Source: Clostridium sp. MB40-C1 (GTDB lineage: Bacteria; Bacillota; Clostridia; Clostridiales; Clostridiaceae). Taken from it: a stretch of DNA of 64,000 bases. Position numbers and translations under genes: made by a program. Below, piece after piece: positions 46,158 to 54,185 of the stretch. The stretch is taken from assembly GCF_030913655.1 (NCBI RefSeq), contig NZ_CP133189.1, forward strand, positions 2,852,001-2,916,000, in the 5' to 3' direction. Numbering within the stretch: the first letter of the stretch is position 1; the number at the start of each line of letters is the position of its first letter. The notes beneath the pieces are model-generated. The model searched no databases. It was not told the origin of the DNA and saw only the letters and a list, made by a program, of their open reading frames with translations.

Positions 46158-46706
46158 TTATGCTATTGAATTTATATCCTTCAATTCATCTCTAAGTTTA
46201 TTTAAAGCTTGTCGTCTGCTTTTGCTTACAGCCTGGCGGCTGATTGCCAATTCTTTTGTCAATTCCTTTTCTTTTTTCTTTAGTACTATAAGTTTGTAAA
46301 TTACTTCTTTTTGTCTTTTTGGAAGTTTCTCAAGTGCCTCTAAGAGTTTATAATTGTCGATTATCTTTTTGAAGTCTACTTCTTTTTCAGGCTGTGAGAT
46401 GTCTTCTATAAAATCTACTTTTTCATCAGAAATTAAGTTTATCCTCTCTTCTCCAAAGTCTTCATCTCTAATATTTAAATTCAGAATTTCTTTATAATCT
46501 CTCTTTAGTTTTTTTTCTTTATAATGTTTTGAATAAAAATTCATACTTTTACCTATATAGCTGCAAAATTTCACTTGAAATAAATACAGCTTTAATTTTT
46601 TCTCTAGTTCATATAAAGCATCTTCATCATTATAAAGCTTGAATTTTACATATAAACTTTGATTTTCTTTATCCTTATTTAAGAAGTTTTTTATTAAATA
46701 ATTCAT
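46158..46706 (-). CDS. Sigma region 4-type protein (putative SigO/UviA-like subunit)
   Basis: 182 residues. The C-terminal 60 are a clear sigma region 4: LLEALEKLPKRQKEVIYKLI then ELAISRQAVSKSRRQALNKL, the helix-turn-helix for -35 recognition. The N-terminal half is basic and acidic helices without a convincing region 2, which instead appears in the next gene. SigO of B. subtilis (about 176 residues) has the same layout. GGAAGG precedes the ATG. A LexA-type box lies 31 bases upstream, suggesting SOS induction as for UviA of C. perfringens. Confidence 0.78.
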   Translation of the reverse strand: MNYLIKNFLNKDKENQSLYVKFKLYNDEDALYELEKKLKLYLFQVKFCSYIGKSMNFYSKHYKEKKLKRDYKEILNLNIRDEDFGEERINLISDEKVDFIEDISQPEKEVDFKKIIDNYKLLEALEKLPKRQKEVIYKLIVLKKKEKELTKELAISRQAVSKSRRQALNKLRDELKDINSIA

Positions 46707-46736
46707 TTCATCACCTTCCTTATTATAACATTTTAT

Positions 46737-46750
46737 CGAACTTTCGTTCG
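46737..46750. promoter_or_regulatory. LexA (SOS) box upstream of the split-sigma operon
   Basis: CGAAC-TTTC-GTTCG has perfect 5-base arms. The Gram-positive LexA consensus is CGAAC-N4-GTTCG. On the minus strand it lies 10 bases upstream of TATAAT (46727-46722), overlapping the -35 position, an arrangement that would block transcription until LexA is cleaved. Confidence 0.8.
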
Positions 46751-46895
46751 CAATAATAGTCCAAAAAATTTCTATATATGTATTAAAATATATAGAAATA
46801 TCTCTTTTTTTCTCTATTTATTATATAAAAACTATTTAATCTTTAATTTGACAACCATAAAATTTATATTTTAAAAAAATATTTTAAATTTAAAG

Positions 46896-46923
46896 ATTAC
46901 ATATCCAAACTATAAGCGTTTTT
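46896..46923 (+). promoter_or_regulatory. Putative alternative-sigma promoter of the holin gene
   Basis: ATTACA (46896), a 16-base spacer, then GTTTTT (or CGTTTT with 15). It resembles the better TTTACA ... CCTTTT promoter at 47383 and lies about 45 bases before the holin start. Weaker match, so tentative. Confidence 0.45.
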
Positions 46924-46964
46924 TATTTATATATAGCTATTTTTGAGAAAAGGAGGTGTGAAAT

Positions 46965-47198
46965 ATGGAAAATGAACTTTTTAAAATTGCATCATCACAA
47001 GGAATTTGGGCTGCATTAAGTGTAGCACTTATTTTTTACATTTTAAAAGCTCAGGAAAAAAGAGATGTTAGACAAGAAGAAAGAGAAAAAAACTATCAAG
47101 ATATAATAAAAAATATTACAGAAAAATTTAACATTGTTGATGAAGTAAAAGAGGATGTAAAAGATATAAAAGACCACATATTTAAAAATCATAATTAA
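46965..47198 (+). CDS. uviB: UviB/BhlA-type holin-like protein
   Basis: 77 residues: a single membrane segment near the N-terminus (GIWAALSVALIFYILKA), then a charged amphipathic coiled coil (KRDVRQEEREKNYQDI) and basic end. This is the layout of UviB of C. perfringens and BhlA of Bacillus phages, small holins used to release bacteriocins or phage. AAAGGAGG precedes the ATG. The neighbours (sigma genes leftward, endolysin remnant rightward) support a lysis role. Confidence 0.82.
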   Translation: MENELFKIASSQGIWAALSVALIFYILKAQEKRDVRQEEREKNYQDIIKNITEKFNIVDEVKEDVKDIKDHIFKNHN

Positions 47199-47218
47199 CT
47201 TATGAAGGAGGCTACTCT

Positions 47219-47322
47219 ATGATATTAAAAAAAGGTGATAGCGGATATGACATAAAGAATTAGATGATACTGATTGTCCTGGAATAAACTATCCATTAAG
47301 CATAATAAAAAATTCAATTTAG
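47219..47322 (+). pseudogene. Endolysin remnant (large internal deletion)
   Basis: A good AAGGAG site leads into MILKKGDSGYDIK, the start of a peptidoglycan-binding domain of clostridial amidases. About 30 bases later a shifted frame reads TDCPGINYPLSIIKNSI and stops, resembling the TxCPG end of an amidase domain. The two pieces are joined out of frame, so perhaps 150-250 codons were lost. Lysis in this locus must now use another hydrolase, or none. Confidence 0.6.
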
Positions 47323-47327
47323 CTTTT

Positions 47328-47371
47328 AAATAAAATAACCTTAAATTATTTTTAGGTTATTTTATTTTTTT
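47328..47371 (+). terminator. Terminator between the lysis genes and the candidate bacteriocin
   Basis: AAATAAAATAACCT and AGGTTATTTTATTT flank a 12-base loop, with a TTTT tail. The same hairpin is found in the orphan cassette near murI. Confidence 0.8.
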
Positions 47372-47382
47372 ATAAACACAGG

Positions 47383-47410
47383 TTTACAATTTTAAATTAT
47401 TTCTCCTTTT
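47383..47410 (+). promoter_or_regulatory. Putative UviA/TcdR-type promoter of the candidate bacteriocin gene
   Basis: TTTACA (47383-47388), then CCTTTT with 16 bases between or CTTTTA with 17. Group 5 clostridial sigma factors (TcdR, BotR, TetR, UviA) share the -35 TTTACA; the C-T-rich -10 fits UviA/TcdR. No TATAAT is present. It is strongly conserved in the orphan copy near murI. Confidence 0.68.
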
Positions 47411-47496
47411 ATATAGTGTAAGACAAATCAAATGGATCCAAAAGATAAGACTTACAAAAATAAAAAATATAAATTTAAAATTAGGAGGAATTTATT

Positions 47497-48015
47497 ATGG
47501 CTTATAAAGAACCATATCCAGTAATAACAAAGTGGCCAGGAACAACAGGGTACTCTATAGGAACTAAACGTTGTTTTCATTATACTTTAACTTATGCACA
47601 AGTTAAAAAATTAGCAGACGATGCAGATCATATAGGTAGAGGTACTGATATTAATACTCTTGCCGGTATTGGAATACCTTCAGCAATAGCAGCAATAGCT
47701 AGAAAAGCACTAAGTTCAGATCTTATAAAAATAGGCGGTAAAGCATTTATGGGAGCTGCTACTGCTACAGGTTTATTTATGGCATGGTGTAATTATAAAC
47801 AACAACTATATCTAAATGAATGTATAGAAATTGGTAATATTTGGTCAGAAATATCTAATTTTATGAAATTTAACAGCTATAAAAGAGTAACTATTTCCCA
47901 ATTAATAGAGCTTGATGCTATCTATGGTATAGATATTTTTCCAGAGGGATTTCCTGTATGGAGATATGCAGCTCATCCAAGAGTTCCTGATATAAGTTAT
48001 TATTATAGAAAATAA
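47497..48015 (+). CDS. Candidate bacteriocin (leaderless, Gly/Ala-rich hydrophobic core)
   Basis: 172 residues of no family I recognise. There is no signal peptide or double-glycine leader. The N-terminal part is aromatic and basic (YPVITKWPGTTGYSIGTKRC). The centre has two hydrophobic Gly/Ala stretches (LAGIGIPSAIAAIARKAL about 55-72; GGKAFMGAATATGLFMAW about 79-96). The C-terminus is Tyr/Pro-rich (HPRVPDISYYYRK). Pore-forming bacteriocins have such cores, and a leaderless one would need lysis for release, matching the linked holin. AGGAGG lies 8 bases ahead. Function is inferred from context; a phage structural or unknown protein is possible. Confidence 0.6.
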   Translation: MAYKEPYPVITKWPGTTGYSIGTKRCFHYTLTYAQVKKLADDADHIGRGTDINTLAGIGIPSAIAAIARKALSSDLIKIGGKAFMGAATATGLFMAWCNYKQQLYLNECIEIGNIWSEISNFMKFNSYKRVTISQLIELDAIYGIDIFPEGFPVWRYAAHPRVPDISYYYRK

Positions 48016-48048
48016 TTTATAGTAACGATTTATATTTACAAAAATTCA

Positions 48049-48110
48049 AACAAATAAAAGAAGCATATTAATAAAACAGTTGTTTTATTAATATGCTTCT
48101 TTTATTTGTT
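48049..48110 (+). terminator. Long perfect terminator after the candidate bacteriocin gene
   Basis: About 30-bp perfect arms beginning AACAAATAAAAGAAGCATA, with a 2-base loop. It isolates the gene from the next one. Confidence 0.9.
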
Positions 48111-48185
48111 ATTTATTCTAATAAATATATAAGGTATAATTAAATCAATCAATATAGCACACCCACACAAAAGGAGATAATTAAT

Positions 48186-48515
48186 ATGGACAGAAAAACA
48201 CTAGCAATCTTAGGTATACTATTTATTATTGTAAATTTTACATTTTATTGGACAATGATACCTAAGAATATAAAACATGCAAAAGAATCTGGTAAAACAA
48301 TATTAGATGAAAATAATTTTGTTAAAGCCCTAAAAAAAGAAACTATTATAAAAAACATTATATTAGGTTTAATCGTAATTTTAGCTATTTTACACATATT
48401 GGTAAGTTATAAATTAAATTTGACTATAGCCGTATATTTTCTAATTGAATCTATTGTTTATTATAAAATTCATAAAAAATATATAATTGAAAATCCTAAC
48501 AAAAGAGCAAATTAA
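48186..48515 (+). CDS. Small membrane protein, candidate immunity protein
   Basis: 109 residues with three membrane segments (about 7-25, 57-77 and 80-95) separated by a basic loop (PKNIKHAKESGKTI) and a basic tail. Its size, charge and position immediately after the candidate bacteriocin fit bacteriocin immunity proteins. It is separated by a strong terminator and has an ordinary TATAAT upstream (about 48137), so it could be made constitutively. AAAGGAG precedes the ATG. No family recognised. Confidence 0.6.
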   Translation: MDRKTLAILGILFIIVNFTFYWTMIPKNIKHAKESGKTILDENNFVKALKKETIIKNIILGLIVILAILHILVSYKLNLTIAVYFLIESIVYYKIHKKYIIENPNKRAN

Positions 48516-48596
48516 TCACACATACACAAAAAAGAAAGCTTCAACATTTAAAATTTTATATTCTCTTATAGCATTGCAAACAATGTTAAAAACTCT

Positions 48597-48630
48597 GGAG
48601 GTTGGTTTGTTTTTACACAAATCAACCTCC
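48597..48630 (+). terminator. Terminator after the candidate immunity gene
   Basis: GGAGGTTGGTTTG and CAAATCAACCTCC around an 8-base loop. Confidence 0.75.
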
Positions 48631-48693
48631 CTTCTCAGCTTTTACTTAAAAATTTAATTATTTTCAAATCATTAATTCTTGAATAATTTATTG

Positions 48694-49038
48694 TCAAGAG
48701 TTATATTTATTTATAAATTCTAACATACATAAACTAATCATGTCTTGCTTTTTTATTCCTGGATAATTACTACATAATTTATCAAATTGCTTATAAATAG
48801 GATCATATACCTTTATACTCTTAGTTACTATTTTCTTTTGTAATTCTTCAGGAATATTATTTATATTTAATTCTGTAACTTCAATTACATTTATATTATT
48901 TTTATAATACTTGCACATATCAACCAAATCATTTTTTATCTTTAACAAATCTAATAAATCTTTCTTTAAATTTAATATTTCTTCTACTCTTAGGTCTGCT
49001 TCATGATTTTTTACTAAAATATTATCTTTGTGTGACAT
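48694..49038 (-). CDS. Hypothetical accessory protein, probably 5'-truncated
   Basis: 114 codons from the first ATG: helical N-terminus (VEEILNLKKDLLDLLKIK), then a segment (KSIKVYDPIYKQFDKLC ... KKQDMISLCMLEFI) that resembles an Arc/ribbon-helix type DNA-binding fold. The same frame stays open upstream to 49266 (TAG at 49267-49269). It reads sensibly (INRKDFSLTIENTNIKYNPS, THFYDIGDKKYKNN) but has no ATG or good GTG/TTG start. The gene may therefore be the 3' end of a longer plasmid- or phage-type protein. Confidence 0.5.
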   Translation of the reverse strand: MSHKDNILVKNHEADLRVEEILNLKKDLLDLLKIKNDLVDMCKYYKNNINVIEVTELNINNIPEELQKKIVTKSIKVYDPIYKQFDKLCSNYPGIKKQDMISLCMLEFINKYNS

Positions 49039-49231
49039 ATTTATTTTACCTTTACATCCTTTATTTTCAATTAACTTGCTCTGTAATTCTTTAGTATTAT
49101 TTTTATATTTTTTATCACCTATATCATAAAAATGTGTTGAAGGATTATATTTTATATTCGTATTTTCAATTGTTAAACTGAAGTCTTTTCTATTTATGTA
49201 AAATTTATCCCTGCATAATTTATTTGTTGAA

Positions 49232-49378
49232 TTGATTATAATTAATATAGGTAAAAATGATATATACTATATTTTAATACTTATTGTGTTTACTATAATT
49301 AGTGTAATTCAGATATTAAATTTTAGAATAAAAAATAAAGCAAAAAAAGATTCGGAAGATTCCAGCAATCATTTGTAA
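49232..49378 (+). pseudogene. Possible remnant of a small membrane protein
   Basis: A rightward frame with a possible TTG start reads NDIYYILILIVFTIISVIQI then a basic/acidic tail (KNKAKKDSEDSSNHL). One membrane segment is clear. No ribosome site is visible and it overlaps the open leftward frame by 35 bases, so I regard it as a relic at best. Confidence 0.3.
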
Positions 49379-49647
49379 ATAAAATAAGTTAAGAATTTTA
49401 ACGAAAATATAGATAGATTTGTGTACTTTAGAATACTACGATGAAATATTACTGAAAAAACTATTTTTAGTAATATTTTTTTAATTTAAAACATACTAAT
49501 AATTTCTGATATACTATTAACTTTATTTTCAATATGAATATTAACAGCATAAAATAATATATTATTAATACCATTAAGAATAGCTAAAATCAACACCACA
49601 TAGTTATTATACAAAAAGATAATCCCCATAATCCTGAATACAATGAT

Positions 49648-50619
49648 GTGATAATTTTTGATACTGATAATCTTACAGTCCTCCACACTATTACTCTACC
49701 AGCTAATGATTATATTTACATAACAATTGCACCAGATAACAGTAGAGCTGTTGTAACTTCTTTCAGTAGCAGCACTCTAATACAATTAGATCTTTTACAG
49801 GAACCACCAGTAGTAATTGATATCGAATTAGATCCTCCACCCTCTCTTCCATTTGAAGATGTAGATATTACACCAGATGGTCGTTTTGCTTTGATTGCAG
49901 ATGGTGGTGGTACTACTGCCGTGCGCTCATATAGCTTATTAAATAAAACTATGTTAAGTAAGCTTTCTGCTATTGCAAATGCTATTGCTGTGTCACCCAA
50001 TGGAAATGGTCTTGTTCTTGTTGTAGAAACAGGTGATTATAAAGCAAGAAGTTTTAATATTGATAATAATGGAATACTAACTGACACTGGTGTAGAAACA
50101 AATACAGGCGGTTTACGTCCTATAAATCTAACCTTTTCACCTGATGGTAAATTTGCTTTTGTAGCTAACAGAATAAGTAACGATGTTGGAATACTTGACA
50201 CTAAAATTCCAAGTAGTATTTCACTACTAAATAATGTATCTACAAATAGTGAGCCTGGAACAATAGTAGTTTCTTCTGATGGGAAAAAAATATATGTACT
50301 AACTATGCATAATGTAGACGTATTTAATTTTACTCCTGAGTTCCCATTTTTAACTCAAGTAAACTCATTTAATCATGGTACTAGTAACACAGCTAGCTAT
50401 GGTGTAGACCTAATGGCATTAAACGCTACTGAAAATAAGCTTTTTATTTCTCACTATGAAGACTTATCAGTATTTGATACAACTGGAACCCCCTTAGGGC
50501 TTGTTCCCGGTGTTCAACCTTATGATGGTGGAGTTGCTATTAGAAAAACATTATTTGCTTTAATTGATTCAATAAATTTCACTTCTGAAATTATAGATAG
50601 AGGTAATATTATACAATAA
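49648..50619 (+). pseudogene. YncE/lactonase-type beta-propeller protein, 5'-truncated
   Basis: 323 codons of repeated propeller blades: VVTSFSSSTLIQLDL, VDITPDGRFALIADGGGT, LTFSPDGKFAFVANRISNDV, VVSSDGKKIYVLTMHN. The frame continues upstream of the first usable codon (GTG 49648) to 49588, reading IVIIQKDNPHNPEYNDVIIF, clearly propeller sequence. No ribosome site or signal peptide is present, so the true N-terminus is missing. Base composition is visibly richer in G+C than its neighbours. A strong hairpin (50648-50703) follows. A translated internal start cannot be excluded. Confidence 0.65.
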
Positions 50620-50647
50620 GTTTAGCTCACTTACACAATTAGTTATA

Positions 50648-50703
50648 AACAAAACCTTCTTCAAAATTTATTAAATTATAATAATTTTGAAGAAGGTTTT
50701 GTT
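50648..50703. terminator. Hairpin after the beta-propeller frame
   Basis: AACAAAACCTTCTTCAAAAT and its complement around about 16 bases, ending in TTTTGTTT. Confidence 0.75.
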
Positions 50704-50811
50704 TAATTATAGAAATCACTTAAATTAAATTATTTCCTAAAAAATATATTTTTAACCATATCTTTAACTTAAGTAACATATTTATTAACCAACTTTGAAC
50801 TAACCAATATT

Positions 50812-51387
50812 TTAACTAAAAAAACTATTAATAAAATATCTATGCACAGAATCATCTTCTGTTAACTCTGGATGAAATGAAGTTACTAACATATTCTTTT
50901 CTTTTGCAGCAACTATATTCCCATTTACCTTTTTTATAACTTGGACTTTTTCTCCTACATCTTGTATATACGGTGCTCTTATAAATACTAAAGGTATATT
51001 TTTTTCAGATATTTCAGATATTTTTTCATCCACTACAAAGCTATCAAGTTGACTTCCATAAGCATTTCTTTTTACTTTTATATCCATTACATTTAAATGT
51101 ACTTCTTCCTGTCCATCAATGCTCTTAGCTAATAATATCATTCCAGCACATGTACCCCAAACCGGCATACCTTCTTCTATTCTCTTTTTCAAAGTAGCAT
51201 CTAAATTAAACATTCTCAAAAGTTTCCCTATAGTTGTACTTTCTCCTCCTGGAAGTATAAGTCCATCTATCTCTTTTAATTGTTCTGCATACTTAACTCT
51301 TATTGGAATTACCCCTTCAATATTATTTAGAATATTTATATGCTCTATTACTGAACCTTGCAAGTCTAGAACTCCAACCTTAATCAA
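50812..51387 (-). CDS. pdxT: Pyridoxal 5'-phosphate synthase glutaminase subunit
   Basis: About 191 residues. The class I glutaminase triad is present: Cys in WGTCAGMILLA, and His/Glu in TSFHPELTEDD; the GGESTTIG oxyanion region is also intact. It supplies ammonia to PdxS. The start is uncertain. ATG 51396 overlaps the pdxS stop but touches AGAGG, whereas TTG 51387 has AGAGG 9 bases ahead and begins right before IKVGVLDLQG. I favour the TTG. Tightly coupled to pdxS. Confidence 0.93.
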   Translation of the reverse strand: MIKVGVLDLQGSVIEHINILNNIEGVIPIRVKYAEQLKEIDGLILPGGESTTIGKLLRMFNLDATLKKRIEEGMPVWGTCAGMILLAKSIDGQEEVHLNVMDIKVKRNAYGSQLDSFVVDEKISEISEKNIPLVFIRAPYIQDVGEKVQVIKKVNGNIVAAKEKNMLVTSFHPELTEDDSVHRYFINSFFS

Positions 51388-51389
51388 GT

Positions 51390-52262
51390 TTACCATCCTC
51401 TCTTAGCAAACTCAGTATCCAATTTACTAATTTCTAAACTATACATTGCTTCTCCTAAATCTTCTGAAACTTCAGCAATAACTTTAGGGTCATTGTAGTA
51501 TGCTGTAGATTGCACTATAGCTCTTGCTCTCTTTCTTGGATCTGAAGATTTAAATATTCCTGAACCTACAAATACACCATCACATCCTAATTGCATCATA
51601 AGAGCTGCATCTGCAGGTGTTGCAATTCCTCCAGCTGCAAAATTAACAACTGGTAACTTTCCATTTTCAGCTACATAACAAACTAAATCAAACGGAGCTC
51701 CCATCTCCTTTGCTGCTGTCATAAGTTCTTCTTTTGGCATAAGTTGTAACTTTCTAATTTCTGAACTTACAGTTCTCATATGCCTTACAGCTTCAACTAC
51801 ATTTCCAGTACCAGCTTCCCCTTTTGTTCTTATCATAGATGCCCCTTCACCAATTCTTCTTAATGCTTCTCCTAAATTTCTAGCTCCACAAACAAAAGGA
51901 ATTTTAAAATCTTTTTTATTTATATGAAATAAATCATCTGCTGGTGTTAAAACTTCACTTTCATCTATATAGTCAACACCTATTGATTCAAGGATTTGAG
52001 CTTCTACAAAATGTCCAATTCTAACTTTTGCCATTACAGGTATAGAAACTGCTTCAATGATTTCCTTTATCATCTTAGGATCAGACATTCTAGCAACTCC
52101 ACCTTCTTTTCTAATATCAGATGGAACTCTTTCCAAAGCCATAACAGCTACTGCTCCTGCTTCTTCTGCTATCTTAGCTTCCTCTGCATTAACAACATCC
52201 ATAATAACTCCGCCCTTAAACATTTGAGCTAAATTCTTATTTAATTCATATCTATTATTCAT
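51390..52262 (-). CDS. pdxS: Pyridoxal 5'-phosphate synthase subunit PdxS
   Basis: 290 residues, highly conserved TIM barrel that builds PLP from ribose 5-phosphate, glyceraldehyde 3-phosphate and ammonia. Visible motifs: [37 protein letters not shown] with catalytic Lys, and [26 protein letters not shown] precedes the ATG at normal distance. It is the first gene of the pdxST operon. Confidence 0.97.
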   Translation of the reverse strand: MNNRYELNKNLAQMFKGGVIMDVVNAEEAKIAEEAGAVAVMALERVPSDIRKEGGVARMSDPKMIKEIIEAVSIPVMAKVRIGHFVEAQILESIGVDYIDESEVLTPADDLFHINKKDFKIPFVCGARNLGEALRRIGEGASMIRTKGEAGTGNVVEAVRHMRTVSSEIRKLQLMPKEELMTAAKEMGAPFDLVCYVAENGKLPVVNFAAGGIATPADAALMMQLGCDGVFVGSGIFKSSDPRKRARAIVQSTAYYNDPKVIAEVSEDLGEAMYSLEISKLDTEFAKRGW

Positions 52263-52301
52263 ATTAATCCCTCCAAAGTAAATTAATTAAATTTATATAT
52301 A

Positions 52302-52382
52302 TTGTGCGCACAAATTTAATATCCCCTTGGGTATATCAGTATTATTACATAATAGATTTTCAAGGTCAATTGTATCGATACA
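52302..52382 (-). promoter_or_regulatory. pdxS promoter region with two perfect palindromes
   Basis: TTGACC (52369-52364) and TAATAA (52347-52342) give a plausible sigma-A promoter with 16-base spacing. Two perfect 12-bp palindromes flank it: TGTATCGATACA at 52371-52382, just upstream, and TTGTGCGCACAA at 52302-52313, in the leader. Either could be an operator; I know of no regulator with these sites. Confidence 0.5.
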
Positions 52383-52632
52383 TCACTCTTATATTCTCTA
52401 TTATACACATATTCCCCTTAAAATTTTCTTAATTTTAAATGTATTATATACATCAATTATTATAAAAAATATATAATAATTAATTATAATATTCCCACTC
52501 CATTCTTAAACAACAATTCTTAAATAGCATTAAATTTGTTACTCCTATTACTAAACCTCAATTGTAAATCAAAATGCAACCCTTCTTATACCAACTAGGT
52601 TGTATTAATAATAATAAATATTTATCCGCTAG

Positions 52633-54069
52633 GTGGTTGGCATCCTAGCTTACAAGAGATTGGTTAATTACCAGTCTTTTTGTTTGCTCTTTAGTTTTGT
52701 TTTATATATCCTATGATTGTTGGCGGCAGAACGGAGGATATATATGTCTAAATTTTTTACTTATGAAGAAAGACTTGAATTACAAAAATACTTAAAAGAG
52801 AGTCTTTCTTTTAAATAAATCAGCCGCAGGCTGGGGAAAAATCCAACTACTATTTCCAGAGAAGTCCGCAAGTATAGTTCCAAAATTGCTACAGGTTACC
52901 CTGGATTTCCATTCAATGCTTGTAAGAAGCGTATTAACTGTAGAAATAAGAAAGTCTGTGGCAAAAAATGCACTAGAAAATCGGCTATTTATTGTAAGCT
53001 TTGTACTTCTTGCAATTCAAGTTGTCCAGATTTTATTGAAGAAGTATGCACTGCCAGATTCAGAGTTCCTTATGTTTGTAATGGTTGTGAAACCATTGGT
53101 AAATGTACACTTTTAAAAAATATTTATGATGCAGAGCATGCCCATATCAAAGCACATGAATCTATATCACAGTCACGAAGCGGCTTGTGTGTATCTGAAA
53201 ATGAAATCGCCAGATTGAATAAGATTATTTCGCCACTTGTTCAAAATGGCCAGTCTGTAAATCAGATTTACATTAACCATCAAGATGAGCTTATGTGTTA
53301 TGTGTAGTGAAAAGACCATTTATAATTACATTGATGCGTGTCTTTTTGATGTCAGGAACATTGATCTTCCAAGGAAAGTCAAGTTCCGTGAGCGTTATAA
53401 GAAGCCTGAATTCAAAGTGGATAAAGGCTGTCGCATTGGCCGCAATTACGAAGCTTTTGGTGCATTTATTGAAAAGAACCCTTATACTGCAGTGGTACAA
53501 ATGGATTCTGTCATTGGCAGCAAAGGTGGTAAATGCCTCTTAACCATTCACTTCGTGGATTGCAGTTTAATGCTGGGATTTTTAAGAGATGCAAACACCT
53601 CAAAGTCTGTAACTGATATTTTTAACCAACTTGATAAGGATCTCGGAAAAGATATATTCAACAGATTGTTTCCTGTCATCCTTACGGATAATGGGAGTGA
53701 GTTCTCGAATCCTAAAGCAATTGAATATAGGGAATCTGCACCATTTTGGCGTACTAATGTATTTTACTGTGATGCAGGCAGCCCTTATCAAAAAGGAGCT
53801 ATTGAAGTAAATCATGAATTAATACGAAGGATACTTCCGAAAGGAACAAGTTTTAATAACCTTACCCAGGAAGATATCAACCTAATGATGAATCATATTA
53901 ATTCGTACAAAAGAAAAAAGCTGAATAACCGCAGTCCATACGAAACATTCAGCTTTTATCACGGAGAAGAAGTTTTGCATAAACTTGGATGCACACCGGT
54001 TGCTGCCAGTGACATCATGTTAAAGCCTACTCTTCTAAAAAAATAATAAAAATGCGTGCCGCCAACCAC
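52633..54069 (+). mobile_element. IS30-family element (inactive)
   Basis: The ends share GTGGTTGGC in inverted orientation (52633 onward and 54061-54069). The region is distinctly richer in G+C than the chromosome around it. It holds one transposase gene with two disabling lesions and lies between pdxS and an XRE regulator. Confidence 0.75.
52744..54046 (+). pseudogene. IS30-family transposase, disrupted by a stop and a frameshift
   Basis: The frame opens MSKFFTYEERLELQKYLK and meets TAA at codon 25 (52816). It continues as ISRRLGKNPTTISREVRKYS, the HTH region, and a Cys-rich segment (CNRNKKVC..., CKLCTSCNSSC). At 53292-53305 the sequence TATGTGT occurs twice in tandem, a 7-bp duplication that shifts the frame. 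Beyond it the DDE domain is intact: VQMDSVIGSKGGKCLL, FPVILTDNGSEFSNP and KGAIEVNHELIR. Both lesions must be undone for activity. Confidence 0.88.
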
Positions 54070-54185
54070 TAATTTATCTAAGAAATTAAGGGGTGGATTC
54101 TCCGATTACAAAAAAATCGAGAGGGAGTTGACCTCCATTTGGCATGCTTATTTTTAATATAATACTTCAATAAATGTGAAAAATC

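Noticed and set aside
47421-47520. Leader peptide MDPK... ahead of the candidate bacteriocin
   Set aside because: The ATG shared with the orphan cassette has no ribosome site, and the frame diverges within a few codons between copies.
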